From positions 62,001 to 126,000 of the forward strand of contig LADS01000058.1 of assembly GCA_000961725.1 (NCBI GenBank): DNA of 64,000 nucleotides, given 5' to 3'. The position numbers and the translations under genes were made by a program. Below the pieces are notes generated by a model. The model worked only from the letters and a program-made list of their open reading frames with translations, had not been told where the DNA came from and made no database searches. Below are positions 42,463-50,441 of the stretch, in pieces; positions within the stretch are counted from its first letter, which is position 1; each line of letters begins with the position of its first letter. The DNA is from Desulfobulbaceae bacterium BRH_c16a. GTDB taxonomy: Bacteria; Desulfobacterota; Desulfobulbia; Desulfobulbales; Desulfocapsaceae.

Positions 42463-44478
42463 TTAATGCCTGTTTTTTTGATCGGCATGCTTCTGGCTGA
42501 TGACCCAGAATTCATCTTCCAACGCCTCGAACACATCTACAATTTCAGGGTCGAAATGAGTACCCCGACTGTTGCGGATTATGTCGGCAACTGCTTCGTG
42601 ACTCATGGCTTTTTTATAAACACGTTCAGAAATAAGTGCATCGTACACATCGGCTAAAGCCATGAGTCTGCCGCTTAAGGGGATATCCTTGCCTTTAACG
42701 CCGTGGGGATAACCGGTGCCATCCCATTTTTCATGATGAGTCAGGGCAATTTCCCGGGCTGTTTTCAGAAAGGATGTGTCGTCCGAGATGCCGGACACCG
42801 ATTCGGCCCTGGCCAGGGCTTCGGCACCGTAAAGAGTATGCTTTTTCATTGCCTCGAACTCCGGGAGGGTAAGCGGTCCCGGTTTGAGCAGAATGGAATC
42901 GGGCACCCCTACTTTTCCTACATCATGAAGTGGGGAGGATTTGAAAAGCAGGTCGACTTCCTTTGGTTGAAGTCGATAGTCAAGGCTCTTGTGATGCACA
43001 AGATGTCGAGCCATGGCTTGTACATACTTTTGTGTACGTAATATGTGGTTTCCGGTTTCTGCGTCGCGGGTTTCCGCCAGGGATGCCAACCCTACGATTG
43101 CACAATCTCTGGCCGCTGCAAGTTGCCGTTCGCGATGCAGAACACGGAGTTCCTCGCTGCGAAAACGCGTTATGGCAAGCAGGGCGAAGGATAAAATACA
43201 TACTGCCATGGTTGAAACCGGCGAAATAAACACATGATGGCTTTTGAGCAACATTGCGGAAGATAAAGGAACAATGAAAAGAAATCCTAGCAATGTCAGT
43301 GCGGTAGCCCATGTTGAAAACCATAACACGATCGTCAGTGACAGCAGAACCGAAAGAAGCACGCCAATTCCCTGCGCTCCGGAGGTCCATGCTGGTGTGG
43401 AAATAAAGTCGTGATCCAGAATAGCGCCGACCATTGTCGCATGGACTTCAACTCCGGACAGGCGACGATCAAAAAGAGTCGCATGGAGATCCTTAAGACC
43501 CTCGGCGGAGGAACCGACGAATACGATTTTTCCGTAAAACGCATCCTTCGAAATTGTACCATCCAGCACATCTGATGCAGAAATGTGTGGATAGGTTCCG
43601 GAAGGGCCGCGAAAACGCAAGCCGACAAAACCCTGTTTGTCGACAGGAATGAGAGTTTCGCCTGCTTTGATTGAAACGAGGCCTCCCTTATCGGATTGAA
43701 TAACCATGTTCTTACTTTTTTGCGACCGCATGTACGTGGCCAGCGCGAGAGAGGGATATAACGTGTTGCCGTACTGGATGAACAGCGGCACACGACGGAT
43801 GACTCCGTCAGTATCCGGAGCGGCGTTGACGAAACCTGATCCATCGGCTGATACTGCAAGTTGTGGCAGGGCGGCCACCACACCGTCGGCGACGGGAAAA
43901 GGGTGTATCCCTTCGCCATCACGGCTGAGATGGGTGACGACCAATCGGCTGTCCGGCAATTCGACCTGTGTCTGATTTTTCTCTCCGAAACGAAACATGA
44001 CCCCCAGATAGAAGGAGCCGCGATTTAAAGTGCTTGAGAGAGCCCAGTCGTGGTCCACTCTTTCCGGCGGCATGCTGGAGATATCGAGTTCCGTGCCGAA
44101 CTCCGTCTTAAGATCCCTGTTCACAAACATCAGGGAGGAGCGATCCGGTTCTGCAAAGAGGATGTCGATACCCACGGAGTCAGGTGTGCCGTCACGTACA
44201 ATGCCGAGCAGCCGGGCAACAAGATGGCGAGGCCACGGCCACTGCCCGTAACGGGCCAGACTCGCCTCATCTATATCTACGATCAGCACTTTGGGATTAT
44301 GAGGTTTTCCTCCCAGTCTCTGCAGCATGAAATCGTAGCTGATTCGGTCGAGTTGTCGGAGAGGTTCAGGCGCAATCACAGCTAAGATTGCTGCCATCAC
44401 ACCTATAAACAAACCGACAGTAAGAATCCATTTGCTCGTTCGATCGGTCGATTGTTTAAAGACGGAGAGGGAGCGCAT
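42463..44478 (-). CDS. CHASE2 sensor with HD-GYP cyclic-di-GMP phosphodiesterase
   Basis: A 671-residue membrane protein. It has one N-terminal helix (about 17-37), an extracytoplasmic CHASE2 domain (about 45-350: DIDEASLARYGQWPWPRHL, GSSAEGLKD), two or three helices (about 365-440) and a C-terminal HD-GYP domain. The catalytic motifs SSPLHDVGKVGVPD and THHEKWDGTGYP are complete. It should sense an external signal and degrade cyclic-di-GMP. FecR and OmpA-like genes lie directly upstream in the same direction, a recurrent partner set for CHASE2 proteins. Confidence 0.92.
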   Translation of the reverse strand: MRSLSVFKQSTDRTSKWILTVGLFIGVMAAILAVIAPEPLRQLDRISYDFMLQRLGGKPHNPKVLIVDIDEASLARYGQWPWPRHLVARLLGIVRDGTPDSVGIDILFAEPDRSSLMFVNRDLKTEFGTELDISSMPPERVDHDWALSSTLNRGSFYLGVMFRFGEKNQTQVELPDSRLVVTHLSRDGEGIHPFPVADGVVAALPQLAVSADGSGFVNAAPDTDGVIRRVPLFIQYGNTLYPSLALATYMRSQKSKNMVIQSDKGGLVSIKAGETLIPVDKQGFVGLRFRGPSGTYPHISASDVLDGTISKDAFYGKIVFVGSSAEGLKDLHATLFDRRLSGVEVHATMVGAILDHDFISTPAWTSGAQGIGVLLSVLLSLTIVLWFSTWATALTLLGFLFIVPLSSAMLLKSHHVFISPVSTMAVCILSFALLAITRFRSEELRVLHRERQLAAARDCAIVGLASLAETRDAETGNHILRTQKYVQAMARHLVHHKSLDYRLQPKEVDLLFKSSPLHDVGKVGVPDSILLKPGPLTLPEFEAMKKHTLYGAEALARAESVSGISDDTSFLKTAREIALTHHEKWDGTGYPHGVKGKDIPLSGRLMALADVYDALISERVYKKAMSHEAVADIIRNSRGTHFDPEIVDVFEALEDEFWVISQKHADQKNRH

Positions 44479-44483
44479 GACGC

Positions 44484-45077
44484 TTATCGGACGATGACTT
44501 CGACCCGACGATTTCGTGGTTCAGGGATATTATCCGCTGTTGGCACAAGAGGGTTACTTGAGCCCTGGGAGATGGCTGTGATGATGGACGGGGCAACACC
44601 GTGCTTCTCCAACATACTCCTGACATGTTTCGCCCGTTGAAACGATAAGTCGTAGTTATAGTCGGCTTCTCCTTTCAGGTCTGTGTGCCCAATTACGCTG
44701 ATGTCCATTGAATGTCTGTCCTTGATCGCTTGCAGTATCTTGGGGATTTCGGATTCACCTTCCGGCTTTGGCTGGCTGGAATCGGTATTGAAATAAAGCA
44801 GGAATCTGGCAGGAGGTAACGGTTGGATGTCCAAGGCCTTGCCGAAGAGTGACAGGATCTCCGCCTCCTCCATAATTTCGACATTGCCTGGCCTCTCTGT
44901 TTTGCTCTTGATGACCACGGATTGTCGAGCCTGGCTGAGCGTCTTGGTGCCTTTCAGATGAGTGATCATGATTTTGCCGACGCTTCCACTGGGATCGGGC
45001 AACAGCACGAAAGTAGTTTTTTGCGCACAACCTGCAAGGATCAAACAGGTCAGCAAAGTCACTATCAGAGTTTGCAT
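44484..45077 (-). CDS. OmpA-family lipoprotein
   Basis: About 197 residues. A lipoprotein signal ends in LILAGC, so Cys18 or so is lipidated. A C-terminal OmpA domain (about 100-195) has VIGHTDLKGEADYN, LSFQRAKHVRSML and NRRVEV for peptidoglycan binding. It tethers the envelope to the wall and may relay cell-wall state to the CHASE2 protein next door. The ATG at 45077 after GAAGAG gives the correct signal peptide; the earlier in-frame start overlaps the FecR gene. Confidence 0.88.
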   Translation of the reverse strand: MQTLIVTLLTCLILAGCAQKTTFVLLPDPSGSVGKIMITHLKGTKTLSQARQSVVIKSKTERPGNVEIMEEAEILSLFGKALDIQPLPPARFLLYFNTDSSQPKPEGESEIPKILQAIKDRHSMDISVIGHTDLKGEADYNYDLSFQRAKHVRSMLEKHGVAPSIITAISQGSSNPLVPTADNIPEPRNRRVEVIVR

Positions 45078-45090
45078 CAATCTCTTCGTC

Positions 45091-45558
45091 TTATTTTTCA
45101 ACGTTGAGGAGAAAATGATCTTCAATTTTGAGAAGAAAATGGGTGCCGCGAATAGCCACCATGCCTACCGGTGTTTCTACCTTGACCGATTCGGGATTGA
45201 GTTTGGCAATTGTCCCGGAAATATATGTAAAAGTTCCCTTAAGAAACCTGGTCAGCATGCTGAACCGTCCCTCTTCGGGTTGAAATACGAAATCGACAAG
45301 AACCATCCGGCTATTCGGGCCCATGGAGATAATGGTGTCATCCTGCATTATTATGCCCATGGCTCCATCGGTATCGGTCTTCATAATGTCATTGACCATG
45401 AGGCTCTCACCTGCCTTGGCGGGAATCTGAGCTTCTCCGCGTATAATCCATGCCTGTCCTTCTGAATTCTTGACGCTGCCCACGTTTGCAGCAGATGCTG
45501 GGTCAAAAACCATTAGAATGAGAATAAACAGGAAAATCGATAGACTAAATGATTTCAT
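45091..45558 (-). CDS. FecR-domain periplasmic protein
   Basis: About 155 residues with a signal peptide (cleavage near SAA at 24) and a FecR beta domain: GQAWIIRGEAQIPAKAGESL, TDTDGAMGIIMQDDTIISMG, ending in TPVGMVAIRGTHF. The last 16 codons contain an imperfect duplication, HFLLKIED followed by HFLLNVEK, right before the stop. That suggests a small tandem duplication or truncated tail. ACGGAGG precedes the ATG at 45558. It is first gene of the FecR-OmpA-CHASE2 set. Confidence 0.85.
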   Translation of the reverse strand: MKSFSLSIFLFILILMVFDPASAANVGSVKNSEGQAWIIRGEAQIPAKAGESLMVNDIMKTDTDGAMGIIMQDDTIISMGPNSRMVLVDFVFQPEEGRFSMLTRFLKGTFTYISGTIAKLNPESVKVETPVGMVAIRGTHFLLKIEDHFLLNVEK

Positions 45559-45728
45559 GAAAACCTCCGTTCCATAATTTGGCATGTTTTTGCAGTTGTG
45601 CATATGGCGTGCACCAGACTCGTTTAATGTTTTCCTCTCTCCAGGTTCACGATCAGTAACATCTTTGCCTTATTTGAAGAATTCCTGCAACATCTATGTG
45701 ATAAAGAAAATCTCTGGAAAAATGGACA

Positions 45729-48119
45729 TTACGGATAATTCTCATTGAGCAGCAGCTCGGAATTCCGGTCCAGTACATTCTGAATTTTGGCGGCGAGATC
45801 TTTCATGGCGAACGGTTTTTGGATGAAATCCATCCCCTCGTCGAGCACGCCGTGATGAGCAATGATGTTATCGGTATAACCGGAGGTAAACAGGCATTTG
45901 AGACCCGGCTGCATACCTGTTACAATGTTGGCCAGATCCCGGCCATTCATCTCAGGCATGACCACATCGGTCATCATGACATCGATCCCACCGGCGTGTT
46001 CCCTGGCCAGACCGATTGCCGCAGTTGGGCTTGGGGCGGGCAACACTGTGTATCCCAGCTGTTCAAGCATCAGTTGGGTCATTTTTAGGATAGACGCTTC
46101 ATCCTCGACCAGGAGGATCGTCCCCCGGCCTCTTCCGTCTAAATCCGCCGGTGCTTTTCTATGCTTCTGCACAGCTTTGCCGTGATACCTGGGCAGGTAG
46201 ATTTTGAAGGTCGTACCCTGGCCGGGTTCGCTGTAGACGCAAATAAATCCATTGTTCTGCCTGACGATACCGTGAATCACGGCAAGTCCCAGGCCGGTGC
46301 CCTGGCCGAGTTCCTTGGTCGTGAAAAAAGGATCGAACAGCTTGTCGAGAATGTCCCTGTCCATGCCGCAACCGTTATCGCTCACAGCCAGCAACACATA
46401 TTCACCGGGGGCCGCTTCGCAATGGGTGGTGCGATATGCTTCATCGATGACGACACATTCCGTTTCGATGGTGATCCTCCCGATACCGGCGATGGCATCC
46501 CGGGCATTGACACTCAAATTGGCGAGGATCTGATCGATCTGCGACGGATCCATCTTGACAGGCGACAGTTTTCTGCCGGGCAGCCAGACCAGCTCGATAT
46601 TCTCGCCAATGAGACGGTATAATAACTTGAGCATTCCTTCAACGATCTCGTTCAGGTCGAGGACCTTGGGGGTGATCGTCTGCTTGCGGGCAAACGCCAG
46701 CAATTGTCCGGTAAGGTTGGCGGAACGTTCGGCCGCTTTACGAATTTCCTGAAGATCGGTAAAAACCGGCAGGGCCGGATCTGTCGTACACATAATCATT
46801 TCGGTGTGACCAAGGATCACTCCGAGCATGTTGTTGAAGTCGTGGGCTATGCCGCCTGCCAGCCGTCCCACCGACTCCATCTTGTGGGCCTGGAGTAGTT
46901 GGGCATGCAGCTTTTCCCGTTCCGCTTCGTCCCGGTTCCGCTCGCTGATGTCAAGGGCGGTAAAGGTGACCCCGGCAGTCAGGTCGTCGGGATTTATCGG
47001 CGAGGAACTCATAAGTATATCTATGGTTTCCCCGTCTTTCCGCTGCCAGCGCGTTTCGACGGTACCGGTACCGAATTCCTTGATTTTTTCATATTTTTCC
47101 TTGCCGACAAACTCATACTCCATATCGTTCAGGTAGAGCATGCGGCTATTCTTCCCGACCAGTTCCTCCTTGCTGTAGCCGGTCATCGTGCAGATGCGGT
47201 CATTGACGGTAATGAAAATACGGTTGCTCACCACACCAATGGCCGTGGGCGCAGTGCGAAAAATGCTGCTGAGCATGTTCTCGCCGGCACGCAGGGCTTC
47301 CAGTGCCTCCATGTGATCGGTCATGTCGCGGGTAATCGAACTTATATGGGGAACACCCTCCAGCAGGATGACCCGTGCGGACATGCGGCCGTGGCAGATT
47401 CTGCCGTCCTTTCGGCGAAATTTTGCTTCAAGACCGTTGACATGACCGTTTTCCTGCAATCCTTTGACAAGCTTCCGGCGATCTCTGAGGTCGTGCCAGA
47501 TATCCAGGTCGGTCGATTTCCTGCCGATAACATCTGCCCGGCTATAGCCGGTTAAACTGGTGAACCCGGGGTTGATGTCTACATACATGCCGTCGATGAG
47601 GCGGTTGATGTTTATCGCGTCGGGGCTGGCCTGAAAGGTCAGGCGGAAGCGCTCCTCACTTTGCCGTAAAGCCTCGTCCGCCATCTTACGTTCGGTGATA
47701 TCGCTGAAAGTGACATAGACCTGCGAGGGGCGGTCCTCTCCGGCGCAGGACTCCGGCACCGCATCCACCGACAGCCAGAGATGCCGGTTTTCCACGGGAT
47801 TGAAAATTTCCAGGATGGTGTTCAGGACCGGCTGCCCCGTCGTCAATGCCTGCATCGAGGGATGCTCCGATTCAGGCAGCTCCGAGCCGTCTTCATGCAG
47901 AGCCCGCAAGAGGAGGTCCTTTGCCGTCAGGCTCTGCATCTGGCTGAGGCTTAAGCCGAGAATACGTTCCGCCGCCGGATTGGCCGAAATGATAGCCCCA
48001 TCGGCCGACTGATAGATCACACCCTGGGGTATGGACATAAACAGATTGGAGGAGATTTTCCGTTCTTCTTTGTCAGCCTGATTTCTTCCGGCGGGAGATT
48101 CGGTATGAACGTTCGTCAT
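45729..48119 (-). CDS. PAS-containing hybrid histidine kinase with C-terminal receiver
   Basis: A 796-residue soluble protein. Three PAS domains (about 25-145, 150-270, 275-395) precede a HisKA domain with GGIAHDFNNMLGVILGH. A HATPase domain with NARDAI, DNGCGMD and GLGLAVIHGIV follows, and a REC domain (about 675-790) has phospho-Asp in MMTDVVMPEMNG. No transmembrane helix is present, so signals are internal, for example redox or a bound cofactor. The phosphorelay target is not encoded next to it; the gene is alone on its strand. Confidence 0.93.
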   Translation of the reverse strand: MTNVHTESPAGRNQADKEERKISSNLFMSIPQGVIYQSADGAIISANPAAERILGLSLSQMQSLTAKDLLLRALHEDGSELPESEHPSMQALTTGQPVLNTILEIFNPVENRHLWLSVDAVPESCAGEDRPSQVYVTFSDITERKMADEALRQSEERFRLTFQASPDAININRLIDGMYVDINPGFTSLTGYSRADVIGRKSTDLDIWHDLRDRRKLVKGLQENGHVNGLEAKFRRKDGRICHGRMSARVILLEGVPHISSITRDMTDHMEALEALRAGENMLSSIFRTAPTAIGVVSNRIFITVNDRICTMTGYSKEELVGKNSRMLYLNDMEYEFVGKEKYEKIKEFGTGTVETRWQRKDGETIDILMSSSPINPDDLTAGVTFTALDISERNRDEAEREKLHAQLLQAHKMESVGRLAGGIAHDFNNMLGVILGHTEMIMCTTDPALPVFTDLQEIRKAAERSANLTGQLLAFARKQTITPKVLDLNEIVEGMLKLLYRLIGENIELVWLPGRKLSPVKMDPSQIDQILANLSVNARDAIAGIGRITIETECVVIDEAYRTTHCEAAPGEYVLLAVSDNGCGMDRDILDKLFDPFFTTKELGQGTGLGLAVIHGIVRQNNGFICVYSEPGQGTTFKIYLPRYHGKAVQKHRKAPADLDGRGRGTILLVEDEASILKMTQLMLEQLGYTVLPAPSPTAAIGLAREHAGGIDVMMTDVVMPEMNGRDLANIVTGMQPGLKCLFTSGYTDNIIAHHGVLDEGMDFIQKPFAMKDLAAKIQNVLDRNSELLLNENYP

Positions 48120-48336
48120 GATGCCAATCGATGATAAGGTTGGAATAGCATGGATCTGTGAGGGCTCGTCTCATGAATTTAATCACACAAACCATGTGGA
48201 ATGTCAATATACTACATTGTAGTAATGAGGGCGTGGGATTGCGGATTTATGTTGCCAAAATCGGATAAATATCCATATCCTTTGGAGGGGAAAACTTTAC
48301 GGGGTCGGATTTGATTCAAACTGAATGGTGAGCCTT

Positions 48337-48410
48337 TTAGTACCTTAGAAATGAATTTCGTGAAGGTACTTATCCCCTCTGTTGTGGGCTGTTGTGGGAG
48401 GGGATCATAA
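48337..48410. repeat. Dispersed palindromic repeat family 2, copy 2
   Basis: TAGTACCTTAGAAATGAATTTCGTGAAGGTACTTATCCCC, a shorter form with the two arms fused, is followed by a G-rich stretch as at 14185 and 57126. It lies in the 332-base gap between two divergent kinase genes; nothing else is seen there. Confidence 0.7.
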
Positions 48411-48451
48411 CCCTTGGGTTGCGTGCGTTAGCCCGCTTTAGGTGTAAAGGT

Positions 48452-49510
48452 ATGGCAAACAATTTCAATCAAAGATGTCCCGAGATGATGGCGCTTTTAC
48501 GTCACTCGGAGGATTCCATATTCTTCAAGGATATGGACGGGAGATTTACTTTGGTGAGTGAAGCCAAAGCGAGAAGATCGGCAGTCCGTTGGGAAGAAAT
48601 GATCGGGAAATCCGATTTTGATTTTCTTCCCCTGGAGGAGGCCAGAAAATGCCGGGACGACGAAATTTTCATTATGGAAACAGGAAAGTCGATTGTTGAC
48701 AAGGAAGAAGAACTGACTCGTCCGGATGGAAGCCAATCCTGGATCTCGGTTTCTAAATTTCCCTGGAAAGATCTAGACGGAGAGATTATCGGAGTCATTG
48801 GAATTTCCCGTGATATAACAAGGCGCAAGAAACTGGAGAAACATATTCTGCGAATGCTCTGCATCGCAACACACGATATGCGGTCTCCCATTGTCTCCAT
48901 CGCTTCGACAATTAAACTGCTGGCCAGAGGAAGATTTGGCCAGGTGAGCGAAAGCGTTCAACAGACGCTGAACGACGTCTTTAATCGGATGATTAAACTC
49001 GAGAAGATTGTCGGCGAATATCTGACCAAATCAAGCGTAATGAACTCCAGTGAAATCGGCAGGAAAGAGACGCTTGATCTTCGCGAGGATATTATCGATC
49101 CTATTCTTGGCGAATTTTCCCAGGAAATTGAGAGAGGGGAGATTCAAATCGACAATCGTCTCGGCGGAATACCGGGCGACAAAATCTTTGTTTCCGCCAA
49201 CAAGAACTGGCTGGGCATCGTTTATCGAAATCTTCTTTCCAACGCCATTCGTTACACTCCCAAAGGAGGGACAATTGCTTATGGCTTCGAAGATATAGGC
49301 AATATGTATCGCCTTAATGTTTTCAACAACGGACAACCGATTCCGGCGGAGAAGAGAAAATCCATTTTTGAAATGTTTGACAGCGAGTTCAGTTCCGGAG
49401 TTGGTCTGCCCGTCATTCGCGAGCTTGTCAGACGCCACGGAGGGGACTTATGGTGCGAAGAATCTCCCGGCGGGCACCCCAATTTTGTTTTTACTCTTCC
49501 AAAGGAATGA
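48452..49510 (+). CDS. PAS-domain histidine kinase
   Basis: About 352 residues. A PAS domain (about 15-130; FFKDMDGRFTLVSEA, GKSDFDFLP) precedes a HisKA helix with CIATHDMRSPIVSIAST. The HATPase has NLLSNAIRYTPKGG and a somewhat short G box (SSGVGLPVIRELVRRHGG). It is cytoplasmic, with no receiver fused. The ATG at 48452 is preferred over the open upstream frame, which shows no conservation. It may share a response regulator with the hybrid kinase upstream. Confidence 0.87.
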   Translation: MANNFNQRCPEMMALLRHSEDSIFFKDMDGRFTLVSEAKARRSAVRWEEMIGKSDFDFLPLEEARKCRDDEIFIMETGKSIVDKEEELTRPDGSQSWISVSKFPWKDLDGEIIGVIGISRDITRRKKLEKHILRMLCIATHDMRSPIVSIASTIKLLARGRFGQVSESVQQTLNDVFNRMIKLEKIVGEYLTKSSVMNSSEIGRKETLDLREDIIDPILGEFSQEIERGEIQIDNRLGGIPGDKIFVSANKNWLGIVYRNLLSNAIRYTPKGGTIAYGFEDIGNMYRLNVFNNGQPIPAEKRKSIFEMFDSEFSSGVGLPVIRELVRRHGGDLWCEESPGGHPNFVFTLPKE

Positions 49511-49538
49511 AAATTTACAGGCAAACGCGCCGGAAAAA

Positions 49539-49573
49539 GGGCCTGAAAAGAAGCTTTGCACTTTTTCAGGCCC
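49539..49573. terminator. Intrinsic terminator-like hairpin between convergent genes
   Basis: GGGCCTGAAAA pairs with TTTTCAGGCCC across a 12-base loop, 30 bases after the kinase stop. It is A/T rich at the loop side and lacks a strong T run, but placed to end both the kinase and the leftward Fe-S subunit genes. Confidence 0.65.
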
Positions 49574-49610
49574 TTGGTTATTGATCCCAGATGTTAAAGT
49601 ATACCAAAAA

Positions 49611-50441
49611 CTAGCGATTGCCTCCCATGTCCATGGCAATGTCGCCAAGGCCGCGATCGATATCGGTCGTCAGTCCGGCGATGGTTTTGGTCACGCCGTC
49701 TTTTTTGAAGGTAAGGGTGTAGCTGCGGTTATCCGGCAGTTCTTTCAGCCAGAAGTCACCGAAGTTGCTGGTTGATTCGGTGAAAGTCTCGCCGGAGGCT
49801 TCGTCTTGCAGGGTACATTCTGCGCCGATGATGACTTCCTTTGCCGCCGGATCATATAAAGTGCCGGCCACAAACTTTTTCGGCAGACCCTTGTAGTAGA
49901 GCCGCGATTTGGTCCCGGCCGCCGGGTTGATCAACTCGGCGGCTTTGATGAAATCGCTGAAGTCTTCCTCTTCGCCAAAACGCAGAGCCTCGGTCGGGCA
50001 TTGATCGACACAGCGCGGCACGGTCCATTCCGGATCATTGTCGAGAAGGTGGGTGCAGGCGGTGCATTTTTGGGCGATATTGAGCTGCTCGTTCAAAAAA
50101 ATGACGTTGTGCGGGCAGGTATCGACACAGAGTTTGCAGCCGGTGCATTTCACCGGATCGATGATCACAATGCCGTCGTCGCGTTTATAGATTGCCTCGG
50201 CCTTGCAGTCGGCGATACACGGCGCATCATCGCAGTGGTGACACAGCTGCGGGATATACGTGACTTTGACATGCGGGACATGGCCCCGGACCTGCTCGGA
50301 CAGGCCGATCCAGAACTGGCCGGTATCGGGCTGCGGTTTGGCATAGGGGGTCCAGTCATTGCCGACATGCTCGTCTTTACAGGCGATCTGACAGCAGTAG
50401 CAGCCATTACACCGGGAGAGATCAACGGTAAATACTTTCAT
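49611..50441 (-). CDS. Fe-S subunit of third Mo enzyme, four clusters
   Basis: A 276-residue protein related to those at 11244 and 30888 but with every Cys motif intact: CNGCYCCQIAC, CHHCDDAPCIADC, CTGCKLCVDTCP and CTACTH with CVDQCP. It should hold four [4Fe-4S] clusters. The C-terminus (about 200-276) is the same Ig-like domain (ESTSNFGDFWLKEL). Its ATG overlaps the large-subunit stop (ATGA). Full ligation suggests electrons leave the enzyme to a partner, unlike redox-neutral transhydroxylases. Confidence 0.88.
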   Translation of the reverse strand: MKVFTVDLSRCNGCYCCQIACKDEHVGNDWTPYAKPQPDTGQFWIGLSEQVRGHVPHVKVTYIPQLCHHCDDAPCIADCKAEAIYKRDDGIVIIDPVKCTGCKLCVDTCPHNVIFLNEQLNIAQKCTACTHLLDNDPEWTVPRCVDQCPTEALRFGEEEDFSDFIKAAELINPAAGTKSRLYYKGLPKKFVAGTLYDPAAKEVIIGAECTLQDEASGETFTESTSNFGDFWLKELPDNRSYTLTFKKDGVTKTIAGLTTDIDRGLGDIAMDMGGNR